Program-made: the position numbers and the translations under genes
Shown here: piece by piece, positions 1-6,442 of the stretch
Position numbering within the stretch: the stretch's first letter is position 1
Layout: the number at the start of each line of letters is the position of its first letter
Notes under the pieces: generated by a model
What the model was told of the DNA's origin: nothing
What the model saw: only the letters and a program-made list of their open reading frames with translations
Database searches by the model: none
DNA from: Bacteroidales bacterium
GTDB taxonomy: Bacteria; Bacteroidota; Bacteroidia; Bacteroidales; JAOZTL01
Assembly: GCA_029942205.1 (NCBI GenBank)
Contig: JAOZTL010000065.1
Span: 3,523 to 10,204 of the forward strand
Reading direction: 5' to 3'
Length of the DNA: 6,682 nucleotides

Positions 1-969
1 TTGGGTGGTGGCTAATGCAATGGTGGCAATTGGTGGCGTGGTTTCATAATCAACCAAATTAACTGAAATTACTGTCGTTCCGTTCAAATTTCCTGCTGCA
101 TCCGATGCTTTATTTTCGGGTAAATTCAAAACGACCGTTCCATCGGTACTCATGCCCGATACGCTGAGTTCGTAAGTCGTTCCTGAGCCTGAAAGTGCTT
201 TTGTTGTTGCGTTTGCGGTGCCTGTGAGTTCAAAATCAGCTTCGGTTAAACCTGTTACCGATTCGGTAAATGTAATCGCAAATTTGATTGGACTTGCATT
301 TGTAGGCGTGCTTTGGGTGGTGGCTAATGCAATGGTGGCAATTGGTGGCGTGGTTTCATAATCAACCAAATTATCGGTATAAACACTTGCTACATTGGCA
401 TTACCAACAACATCTACTAGCTTATTTATGGCTAACTCTAAAATTACCGTTCCGTTACTCGTCATGCCCGAAATCGCAACACGATAAGTCGTTCCTGAGC
501 CTGAAAGTGCCTTTGTTGTTGCACCTGCTGTGCCTGTGAGTTCAAAATCGTCTATCGTGAGCTCATAAACTGGCTTGTTAAATATCACCAAAAAATCAAT
601 GGTAGACTCATTCGTCGGATCATTTTGAGCGGCATCCAAATCAATAGTCGCAAATGGTGCGACATTATCATAATCGACAGAATTATCGATAATCAAAGTT
701 ATTCCATTGAGATTTCCACAATTATCGACAACAGTATTTTCTGCCAAATTTAAGCTTACCGTCCCCGATGTAGTCATACCGCTGACGGCTACTTCGTAAC
801 TCGTTCCTGAGCCTGTAATCTCGATTGTTGCAGGATTAGCCGTTCCTCCTGCAACAAAATCACTAACAGTAAGCCCTGAAACTTCTTCATCAAAAATAAC
901 CGAAAAATAAATTGGAGATTTACTCGTAGGATCTGACTGTGTAGCGATTTTATCAATAGTAGCTAGTGG
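1..969 (-). repeat. Tandem 312-bp repeats encoding 104-residue Ig-like units
   Basis: Three complete units, in coding order 969-658, 657-346 and 345-34, and the first 33 bases of a fourth lie head to tail with an exact 312-base period and no indels. The phase can be checked on the TCGTTCCTGAGCCTG segment, which recurs at the same offset in each unit. Positions 1-61 and 313-373 are identical base for base, and 173-237 closely matches 485-549. The unit nearest the N-terminus is clearly more divergent. The gradient suggests recent duplication or gene conversion among the downstream units, and more copies probably continue past the left edge. Confidence 0.93.
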
Positions 970-1398
970 CTTTACACCATCTATTTGTATGTTTTTATTA
1001 AACGAAAGCGAACCTGAAGTACCGATAGCTGGTAATGTTCTATTTGCCGTACTAAAAAACCCATAATAAACATCTCCTCCTTTGATATGTGCTTCAGCAT
1101 AAGCCAAATCACTGGAAATATCTCCTTCTATAACCGTGTATTCAAAAACCAAAACCGAAGATCCACTCCCTGATGAATATGTCGCTTGTCTATCTGTAGT
1201 GCCAGTCTCTAGTAGCAGGAAAGGATCTACAATTTTATATACATTTTGATCAAATGTTACCTGAATACGAATAACATCGCCTATTTTATAGCAACCATCC
1301 GCATTACTCGAACTTACATTGGTTACATAAGCTTCTGCTGGAAATGCAGTATTACTTACCAATAACCATAAAATAATTAATAATGTAGATTTTTTCAT
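1..1398 (-). CDS. Exported Ig-like repeat surface protein, N-terminal part (3' end outside window)
   Basis: This frame is open for 466 codons from the ATG at 1398 to the left edge, so the C-terminus is missing. Residues 1-23 form a signal peptide: MKK, a hydrophobic core (LLIILWLLV), then a likely AEA|Y cleavage site. Residues 24 to about 143 resemble a common bacterial Ig-like surface module, with DGCYKIGDVIRIQVTF, LETGTTDRQATYSSGSGS and FEYTVIEGD. Three 104-residue repeats follow at 144-247, 248-351 and 352-455, and a fourth begins at 456. Each carries an F-x5-GLT-x2-DF segment, GSGT-Y, SGM-x3-GTV-L-L and a V/LDY linker, typical of Ig-like beta-sandwich repeats in adhesins. In Bacteroidota such proteins are usually secreted and often end in a type IX sorting domain, but that end is not visible here. 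An adhesion or cell-surface role is inferred; no catalytic motif is seen. There is no clear Shine-Dalgarno. The gene lies 36 bases after sbcD and may share its transcript. Confidence 0.88.
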   Translation of the reverse strand, partial: MKKSTLLIILWLLVSNTAFPAEAYVTNVSSSNADGCYKIGDVIRIQVTFDQNVYKIVDPFLLLETGTTDRQATYSSGSGSSVLVFEYTVIEGDISSDLAYAEAHIKGGDVYYGFFSTANRTLPAIGTSGSLSFNKNIQIDGVKPLATIDKIATQSDPTSKSPIYFSVIFDEEVSGLTVSDFVAGGTANPATIEITGSGTSYEVAVSGMTTSGTVSLNLAENTVVDNCGNLNGITLIIDNSVDYDNVAPFATIDLDAAQNDPTNESTIDFLVIFNKPVYELTIDDFELTGTAGATTKALSGSGTTYRVAISGMTSNGTVILELAINKLVDVVGNANVASVYTDNLVDYETTPPIATIALATTQSTPTNASPIKFAITFTESVTGLTEADFELTGTANATTKALSGSGTTYELSVSGMSTDGTVVLNLPENKASDAAGNLNGTTVISVNLVDYETTPPIATIALATTQ

Positions 1399-1410
1399 GG
1401 CTTAAATATA

Positions 1411-1436
1411 AATAAATAATGTAATCTTTATTTATT
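1411..1436. terminator. AT-only inverted repeat at the end of sbcD (weak terminator candidate)
   Basis: AATAAATAA at 1411-1419 and TTATTTATT at 1428-1436 form a perfect 9-base inverted repeat around an 8-base loop, overlapping the sbcD stop codon. The stem has no G-C pair and no distinct downstream T-tract, so it would be a weak terminator. It may simply be AT-rich spacer. Confidence 0.22.
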
Positions 1437-2637
1437 AAGAATCATTCATACTTAATAATAACTCCGAAAAAGCTTCTTTTATTGTATTTTTATCATCAAT
1501 TTTCACGGATTCTATCAGACGCTCAAATACTTCCGTCTCTTTTAGGTCTTTTAGCAAGGGTGCGTCTACGTATAAATCATTTATCGATTGTTGATTGGAT
1601 TCAAATAAAACACGATAATGTAAAATTTCAAGCTGTTTTTTTTCATCCATAAATCGTTCAAATCGCTGAATAACAGTAGGATCATATTCTTTTTCTTGTA
1701 CAAATATTTCGTACCACGTATTATCATCTTCAGCTACACTTTCCAATTTTAGAATAATTTTAGCTAATGTTCCTTTTATTTGCATTAATTTTCGGAACAC
1801 AGGCACATGCAAGGATTCTATATTTTGTAATTTATTATTCTGAAAGTCAAGTAATACAATTTCTTTCGTGTCATTTCGCTCGCTAAAACTAAGCGGAATG
1901 GGCGATCCTGAATAACGAATCGTTTCACTTCCGCCTATTTTTTGTGGTCGATGAATATGCCCCAATGCGACATAATCAAAAATATCTGGAAAATTCGTAT
2001 TCGTTAATTTTTCCAAATTCCCAATGTAAATTTCACGTTCGCTATCGCTCGTGGATGCGCCTGCCATAAACAAATGTCCCATGGCTATAATCGGGATTTT
2101 CTGCTCATGAAAAAGACTTACTTCATTTGCCAATTGCTGATAATGAGCAATAATTCCATCTCGCATTTGCTTATTTTTCTCATCAATCGTTTCGCCTGGT
2201 ACGGATTTACGAATATCCCGATCACGTAAAAAAGGTACAGCACAAACGACCAATTCTGTTTGCTCATTTTCGTTTCTGATTTCGATAATTTCATCTTTCA
2301 AATCGTCTGTAACTCCGCCAACAACGTGCATTTGTAGCATTTCCAAAATCTGCCGTGGCGCATTCATCGTAGATACCGAATCGTGGTTTCCGCCAGTGAT
2401 AATCACGTGTTTGCAATACGAATTGGCGATGCGTGTGAGTGTTCGATAATATAATTGGAGTGAACTATTCGACGGGTAAGCAATATCAAAAATATCGCCC
2501 GAAACGAGCAATAAATCTACCTTTTTCTGATTAATTGTCTCGATCATCCAATCGAAAAACTGCTGATGCTCGTTTTCTGTATCCCTGTCGTATAGGCGTT
2601 TGCCAATGTGCCAATCTGACGTATGAAGTATTTTCAT
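1435..2637 (-). CDS. sbcD: SbcD, nuclease subunit of the SbcCD DNA-end/hairpin processing complex
   Basis: This is a 400-residue protein of the usual SbcD length and looks complete. It belongs to the Mre11/SbcD calcineurin-like phosphoesterases, manganese-dependent nucleases that open hairpins and trim DNA ends or protein-blocked ends. All family motifs are present: SDWHIG (D8, H10), GDIFD (D48), GGNHDS (N84, H85), GHLF (H188) and GHIHRP (H227, H229). Together they supply the two-metal site and the catalytic histidine. Residues from about 270 to the end form the variable SbcD C-terminal region expected to contact SbcC. The ATG start places MKILHTSDWHIG at the very N-terminus, as in the family. 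The usual partner gene sbcC, an SMC-like ATPase normally directly downstream, is absent: the next gene is an Ig-repeat surface protein 36 bases away. No TAnnTTTG promoter was found upstream. Repeat copy C lies in its leader. The family call is secure; the pairing with an SbcC elsewhere is inferred. Confidence 0.96.
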   Translation of the reverse strand: MKILHTSDWHIGKRLYDRDTENEHQQFFDWMIETINQKKVDLLLVSGDIFDIAYPSNSSLQLYYRTLTRIANSYCKHVIITGGNHDSVSTMNAPRQILEMLQMHVVGGVTDDLKDEIIEIRNENEQTELVVCAVPFLRDRDIRKSVPGETIDEKNKQMRDGIIAHYQQLANEVSLFHEQKIPIIAMGHLFMAGASTSDSEREIYIGNLEKLTNTNFPDIFDYVALGHIHRPQKIGGSETIRYSGSPIPLSFSERNDTKEIVLLDFQNNKLQNIESLHVPVFRKLMQIKGTLAKIILKLESVAEDDNTWYEIFVQEKEYDPTVIQRFERFMDEKKQLEILHYRVLFESNQQSINDLYVDAPLLKDLKETEVFERLIESVKIDDKNTIKEAFSELLLSMNDS

Positions 2638-3002
2638 TATCTTTAATTTTTATAGTCTTCGATCTGTTTGATGCTACTGATGCATTACATAAATTCAACA
2701 TTATCAACCAGTTCACTTAATCGAATTATTTGTTTACAATTGCATAAGTGGAATGACAAAACAATACTTCGTTAAATTTATAATTGACAATGAATAATTG
2801 ATAATTATTTTACTGATAAACAGTAGCTTGCGAGTGCTAATATCCAAATAAATATTTATCATTTATCAATCTGGCTATTAAGTAATTACAAAAAAACCTA
2901 ACAAACTATTGACAAAATAAACAGGACATTAAAAACATTTTAGACTCCTGAATAATATAAATTTACAGAGTTGCGTAAGCCCATCAAAAAAGGTCGAAGT
3001 CT
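2638..3002. other. 365-base gene-free gap between mutS2 and sbcD
   Basis: No plausible gene lies here; open frames are short and shadow sbcD. The stretch is very AT-rich and must hold the sbcD promoter, but I find no exact TAnnTTTG reading towards sbcD. It contains repeat copies C and A at its two ends in inverted orientation, a perfect 12-base palindrome (ATAAATATTTAT, 2848-2859), the pair ATTGATAA (2797-2804) / TTATCAAT (2863-2870), and the hairpin TACTG-ATAAA-CAGTA (2811-2825). A related AATTGA-type motif recurs at 2782-2787 and 2796-2801. Confidence 0.7.
2651..2685 (-). repeat. Repeat copy C, in the sbcD leader
   Basis: Read on the minus strand this is GCATCAAACAGATCGAAGAC followed by TATA, about 14 bases before the sbcD start codon. 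It matches copies A and B through the core ATCAAA-A-RTCGAAG but in the opposite orientation to them. As part of the sbcD 5' untranslated region it could affect expression; this is inference. Confidence 0.6.
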
Positions 3003-3005
3003 TTA
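2972..3005 (+). repeat. Repeat copy A, abutting the mutS2 stop codon
   Basis: On the plus strand this reads GCGTAAGCC, then CATCAAAAAAGGTCGAAG, then TCTTTA, where the final TTA is the complement of the mutS2 stop codon. It aligns to copy B at about 28 of 34 positions with one single-base gap. Unlike copy B its bases do not form a good hairpin (only AAAG/CTTT pairs), so sequence rather than structure is what is conserved. Confidence 0.65.
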
Positions 3006-5471
3006 GTCCAAATGTACTACGGTGATTCCTGCGCCGCCATTTTCTACTTTTTCGTCTTTGTACGATTTCACAAAAGCTACGGTAGCCAAGTATTCACGGA
3101 TCATTTGCCGCAAAATTCCAGTTCCTTTTCCGTGCAATATTTTTATTTCGCTGGCTTCTGCTACAATTGCTTCATCCAAATAAGTAGTTACTTTTTGCAA
3201 TGCTTCCTCGCCACGCTGCCCACGTACATCCATCGAAAAAATGAAATCGCCACGTGTTTTTTCTGGTTTCCAATCCGAAACCACCCGAACGGATCGGCTT
3301 TCTTTTTTCGATTCGTTTTTGCTAATTTTCTCTACCTCGTCTTTCTTGACAGTCGTATGCATGCTCCCGATGGCTAAAGTTAGTTTATTTTTCTTTATTT
3401 CTACTACTTCACCAATGGTTTTTTGTTTCAAAATACGCACATGGTCACCCACTTCTATTGGCGACATTTTCTCTGCTTTAGGTTCTTCTTCCTTGTTTTG
3501 TTTTTTTTGTTTGTTTTTTTTGTATTTACGCCGATCTTCTATTTTTTTAATTTTTGTATCAATACGTGCACTTTCTTTCTTATTTTTTTCGTCTATTTCT
3601 GCCTTAAATTCTTCTAATTTTTTGCGTGCTTCGCCTGTTCTGCCTTTTTCGGCATTATTTTTTTTAATTAAAAAAATCGTATTTTCTATTTTTTTATTCG
3701 ATGCTTGTAGTATTTCTTTTGCCTCATTATTAGCCTGTTCTAGTATTTGTTTTTGTTTTTTGAGCGAATCGTCTAATCGATTTTGATATTTATCAATTAC
3801 TTTATTCAAATGCTTTTCTTTTTCGGTTAAGCGTTTTTCTTGTTCTCTCAAATCACGTTGTTCTTGTTCCATGATTTTCAGATTCTTATCAAAATCGACA
3901 TGCTCACGCCCAATTTTATTCACTGCCGAATCTAAAATCCGTTGTGATAAGCCTATTTCTTTCGCTATTTCAAATGCAAACGAACTGCCTGGCTGCCCAA
4001 TTTTGAGTTTAAACAAAGGACGCATCTTATTGCTATCAAACAACATAGCTCCATTAATAATACCTGCCGAGGCGGTTGCAAAATGTTTCAAATTGGTGTA
4101 ATGCGTGGTAATTACGCCGAAAGTTTGTTGCTCATTTAGCTGTTCGAGTACTGCCTCAGAAATGCTTCCACCCAAAAGTGGTTCTGTTCCTGTTCCAAAT
4201 TCATCGATCAAAATAAGTGTGCGATTATTGGCGTTTTCGGTAAAATGTCGCATATTCGTTAAATGCGAGCTGTACGTACTCAAATCATTTTCAATGGATT
4301 GCTCATCACCAATATCAATAAATAACCTATCGAATACGCCAAATACACTCGTATCATTGGTAGACACAAGCAAACCGCATTGCAACATGTACTGCAACAA
4401 ACCAATCGTTTTTAAGCAAACTGATTTTCCGCCCGCATTAGGACCCGAAATGAGTAAAATCCGATTCTCGATATCCAACGATAAATCCAATGGAACAACT
4501 TTCTTATTTTCAGCTTTATGCGACAAAAACAACAAGGGGTGTCGTGCTCGATAAAAATCAATTTGAGGAGAATCGACCAAAGAGGGTTTTACTGCCTCTA
4601 AATCAATGGATAATAAAGCTTTGGATCGGGTAAAATCAATTATCCCCATAAACGAATAAGCCGAATATAAATCGGTCAAATACGGACGAATGGCATCCGA
4701 AAAAGCACGTAATATTTTAATTATTTCTCGTCGTTCGGTAAATTCCAATTCACGAAGTACATTATTAGTTTCAACAATTTCTACGGGTTCGATAAATACC
4801 GTTTTTCCTGTTGATGATTCATCATGAACAAAGCCCTTAATCTTGCGCTTATAAGCCACTGGAACGGGAATTAGCATTTTTCCATCACGTACAGAAAGTG
4901 TCGTTTCGGCATCAATCCAACCATCTTTTTGTGCCTGTTTCAGCATCCGATGCATACTACGTGAAGCGGCAGATTGTTTTTGTAAAAACTCTCGCCTAAT
5001 GCGGTGCAGTTCGGAAGAAGCATTGTCTTTTATTTGCCCTAATTTATCTATTATTCGATTTATTTCCTTAAAAACATCCGAATAAATCGTAATTCCTTCT
5101 GTCAATTTCTGCAAATTTGGATATTTACCTTCTTCGCTATTGGCAAAAAAGCTTAAAATGGCACGAATCGTTTCCATCGAGCGTTTCAAATCAAACAGCT
5201 CTATTTGTGTCAAATAAGTGCCTTCTATTTTTATTTTATCAAAATAACTAGCTGCATTGATGTAATACGAAGTAGGAAAATCATCTTCATACAAGCAAAT
5301 TTCTTTGAACTCGTTGGTTTGCAGAATGGCTGTCTCTATTTGCGAAAAATCGGTCATAAATGCTAATTCATTGACCAAATGCTCGCCTAAATCGCTAATT
5401 GTATGATTGATAAGCTTCTGCCGTATTTTATCGAAGCCTATTTTTTGTTCAAAATTTGTTGGGTATATCAC
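3003..5471 (-). CDS. mutS2: MutS2, MutS-family ATPase with C-terminal Smr endonuclease domain
   Basis: This 822-residue protein has complete MutS2 architecture and no mismatch-binding N-terminal domain. Residues 1 to about 330 form the helical core/lever region. The ATPase follows, with Walker A GPNAGGKS (343-350), the family signature ENDLSTYSSHL (394-404), Walker B LILIDEFGTGTEP (419-431; D423, E424) and the TTHY switch histidine (H457). Residues about 525-665 are a charged coiled coil ending in a lysine-rich linker. A KOW-like segment (about 671-716, VGDHVRI...GEVVEI) and an Smr domain (about 746-822, DVRG 748-751 and HGKGTG 780-785) follow. Known MutS2 proteins suppress homologous recombination and, in Bacillus, split collided ribosomes; which applies here cannot be told. 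The start is GTG at 5471: no in-frame ATG exists before the upstream stop, and MIYPTNFEQKIGFDKI matches Bacteroidota homologues. It is probably transcribed from its own promoter at about 5494-5501, giving a very short leader. Confidence 0.97.
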   Translation of the reverse strand: MIYPTNFEQKIGFDKIRQKLINHTISDLGEHLVNELAFMTDFSQIETAILQTNEFKEICLYEDDFPTSYYINAASYFDKIKIEGTYLTQIELFDLKRSMETIRAILSFFANSEEGKYPNLQKLTEGITIYSDVFKEINRIIDKLGQIKDNASSELHRIRREFLQKQSAASRSMHRMLKQAQKDGWIDAETTLSVRDGKMLIPVPVAYKRKIKGFVHDESSTGKTVFIEPVEIVETNNVLRELEFTERREIIKILRAFSDAIRPYLTDLYSAYSFMGIIDFTRSKALLSIDLEAVKPSLVDSPQIDFYRARHPLLFLSHKAENKKVVPLDLSLDIENRILLISGPNAGGKSVCLKTIGLLQYMLQCGLLVSTNDTSVFGVFDRLFIDIGDEQSIENDLSTYSSHLTNMRHFTENANNRTLILIDEFGTGTEPLLGGSISEAVLEQLNEQQTFGVITTHYTNLKHFATASAGIINGAMLFDSNKMRPLFKLKIGQPGSSFAFEIAKEIGLSQRILDSAVNKIGREHVDFDKNLKIMEQEQRDLREQEKRLTEKEKHLNKVIDKYQNRLDDSLKKQKQILEQANNEAKEILQASNKKIENTIFLIKKNNAEKGRTGEARKKLEEFKAEIDEKNKKESARIDTKIKKIEDRRKYKKNKQKKQNKEEEPKAEKMSPIEVGDHVRILKQKTIGEVVEIKKNKLTLAIGSMHTTVKKDEVEKISKNESKKESRSVRVVSDWKPEKTRGDFIFSMDVRGQRGEEALQKVTTYLDEAIVAEASEIKILHGKGTGILRQMIREYLATVAFVKSYKDEKVENGGAGITVVHLD

Positions 5472-5493
5472 GAATCTACTTTTTTGTTTTGCA

Positions 5494-5501
5494 CAAAAGT
5501 A
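5494..5501 (-). promoter_or_regulatory. Bacteroidota -7 element (TACTTTTG) upstream of mutS2
   Basis: The minus strand carries TACTTTTG, an exact match to the TAnnTTTG -7 consensus of Bacteroidota primary sigma promoters. A TTG (5518-5516) lies upstream, but only 14 bases separate the two, shorter than the usual 17-23, so the -33 part is weak. Transcription would begin near 5487, leaving a leader of roughly 15 bases before the GTG start. Confidence 0.5.
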
Positions 5502-5510
5502 CTCGTATTT

Positions 5511-5552
5511 TAGGACAATTTATAATAAATAAAAAACTAAGTGATAGGACAA
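5511..5552. promoter_or_regulatory. Paired TTGTCCTA direct repeats upstream of the mutS2 promoter
   Basis: TAGGACAA occurs on the plus strand at 5511-5518 and again at 5545-5552, which is TTGTCCTA twice on the mutS2 strand, 34 bases apart (about three helical turns). The downstream copy overlaps where a -33 element would lie. It could be an operator for a regulator, or chance; no binding protein can be named. Confidence 0.2.
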
Positions 5553-5603
5553 AATTAATCGTTTTTTTTCGATAAATCACTGATTACAAAAAAATCATTC
5601 AAG

Positions 5604-5638
5604 CGCATAAGCAACATCAAAAAAGATCGAAGACCTTA
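5604..5638 (+). repeat. Repeat copy B, abutting the LRR-gene stop codon
   Basis: The plus strand reads GCATAAGCAA, CATCAAAAAAGATCGAAG, ACCTTA; the terminal TTA is the complement of the stop codon of the LRR gene. It has the same orientation and same placement relative to a stop codon as copy A at the mutS2 end. No inverted partner is found in the rest of the 164-base LRR-mutS2 gap. Confidence 0.65.
5619..5637 (-). terminator. Terminator-like hairpin after the LRR gene
   Basis: On the minus strand AAGGTC, a TTC loop and GATCTT form a 6-base stem with one G-T wobble, starting within the TAA stop codon and running into a tract of six T. The form is that of an intrinsic terminator, but the stem is short and weak. 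It coincides with repeat copy B, so the terminator may be incidental. Confidence 0.4.
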
Positions 5639-6442
5639 AAATCTAATTTTAGTTCTCGGTAACATTTTTTTTATCGCTTTTTGCTGAAATTTCAATTTAG
5701 AATTTTTTCGTACATCCAAATGTTTCAATTTTTTAAACTTAATGAAATGATACGGTAATTTTTCGAGACGATTACGTGAAAGATTTAATTCTTGTAAACT
5801 ACTGCATTTACTTAATTCGTTGGGTAAACTAGACAAACGGTTTCGAGACAAATCCAGCTCTCGCAAACTTCGTAAATGGCCTATTTCTCGTGGAAGAACA
5901 GCAAGGTGATTATCGGATGCAATTAAAAATTTAAGACTTCGCAAATTGCCTATTTCAGAAGGTAATCTGGTGAGCATATTATTCTCTATCCCTAATAATT
6001 GTAGATTCCGAAAACGACCAATGTCGGCAGGTAAACGCCGCAAATTGTTTTCTGCTAACCCCAAACTCACCAATGAACGTAATTTTGTCAGTATCCGAAA
6101 TGCTTGTTTCAAATTCAAATTCGGATTATTACTCAAATTAATATACTGCAATTTGTACAATGTAATTAACTCCACAGGTAATGTAACCAAATTATTACCC
6201 TCCAGATTGAGGTACTGCAAATTAATAAAACTACTGATACCAAACGGGATAGAATTTAATTCTCGATAGCTTAAAGATAAAACTCGTACTTTACTTGGCT
6301 CTTTGAGAGCTGCCGACATCGAAGTGTAAGTTTTCGCATTAGCCAATTCCTCTGCATCCCAAAGTCCTACTTGTGCTTGCCCTGCAAAAGCAAATAAGAA
6401 GAAATAGCTAACTAAAAAAAATGTTTTTATATGAATATTCAT
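5636..6442 (-). CDS. Exported leucine-rich-repeat protein
   Basis: This is a 268-residue protein. Residues 1-23 form a signal peptide (MNIHIK, hydrophobic FFLVSYFFLFAFA, likely cleavage GQA|Q). After a short stretch (24 to about 51) come eight leucine-rich repeats, starting near residues 52, 75, 98, 124, 147, 170, 193 and 216, then a basic cap from about 239. The unit is 23 residues (L-x2-L-x-L-x2-N-x-L-x2-LP-x2-IG-x-L-x2), the LPxxIGxL class common in bacterial and plant-type LRR proteins; the third unit is 26 residues with its LP segment lost. There is no enzyme domain, C-terminal membrane helix or evident type IX sorting domain, so a periplasmic or outer-surface protein-binding role is the most that can be inferred. 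The C-terminal third is rich in lysine and arginine. The ATG start is fixed by the signal peptide; AGGA about nine bases upstream may be a Shine-Dalgarno. mutS2 follows 164 bases later with its own promoter. Confidence 0.92.
   Translation of the reverse strand: MNIHIKTFFLVSYFFLFAFAGQAQVGLWDAEELANAKTYTSMSAALKEPSKVRVLSLSYRELNSIPFGISSFINLQYLNLEGNNLVTLPVELITLYKLQYINLSNNPNLNLKQAFRILTKLRSLVSLGLAENNLRRLPADIGRFRNLQLLGIENNMLTRLPSEIGNLRSLKFLIASDNHLAVLPREIGHLRSLRELDLSRNRLSSLPNELSKCSSLQELNLSRNRLEKLPYHFIKFKKLKHLDVRKNSKLKFQQKAIKKMLPRTKIRF

Larger units (their letters stand above)
2651..3005. mobile_element. Candidate MITE-like element with imperfect terminal inverted repeats
   Basis: The left end (2651-2685) and the reverse complement of the right end (2972-3005) match over about 24 positions: TA-AG-CTTCGA-CT-TTTGATG, with scattered mismatches and one inserted T. 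Weaker similarity continues inward (TAAATT then TTAT). Smaller inverted repeats are centred close to the midpoint near 2827. A short, AT-rich, gene-free segment with inverted ends is the architecture of a non-autonomous transposable element. Against this, no clean target-site duplication is visible (only ambiguous TA/TTA), there is no transposase, and the third copy of the end sequence at 5604-5638 stands alone. It could instead be two members of a dispersed intergenic repeat that happen to face each other. Confidence 0.33.

Noticed and set aside
327..539. A 70-codon plus-strand frame inside the Ig-repeat gene
   Set aside because: It lies antisense to a clean 466-codon frame with a signal peptide and repeats, and its composition (W, H, L, Q) is that of a shadow frame.
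1..969. Regular 312-base periodicity considered as a CRISPR-like or satellite array
   Set aside because: The repeats are in frame, encode Ig-like protein units and have no short-repeat/unique-spacer structure.
2531..2720. Two overlapping 61-codon frames spanning the start of sbcD, one on each strand
   Set aside because: Both overlap the conserved N-terminal catalytic part of SbcD, share no features with known proteins and have no promoter or ribosome binding site.
2972..3002. Intrinsic terminator after mutS2 at repeat copy A
   Set aside because: A T-tract is present, but the bases before it pair over only four positions (AAAG/CTTT) with mismatches beyond, so it was not listed as a terminator.
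3012..4554. Several long open frames on the plus strand opposite mutS2
   Set aside because: They are antisense to a strongly conserved, full-length MutS2 and their products are rich in F, S, C and L, as expected from reading its K/E-rich codons backwards. No domain or start signal supports them.
5946..6269. A 107-codon plus-strand frame opposite the LRR gene
   Set aside because: It is the antisense shadow of the 69-base LRR repeats and shows no recognisable protein features.
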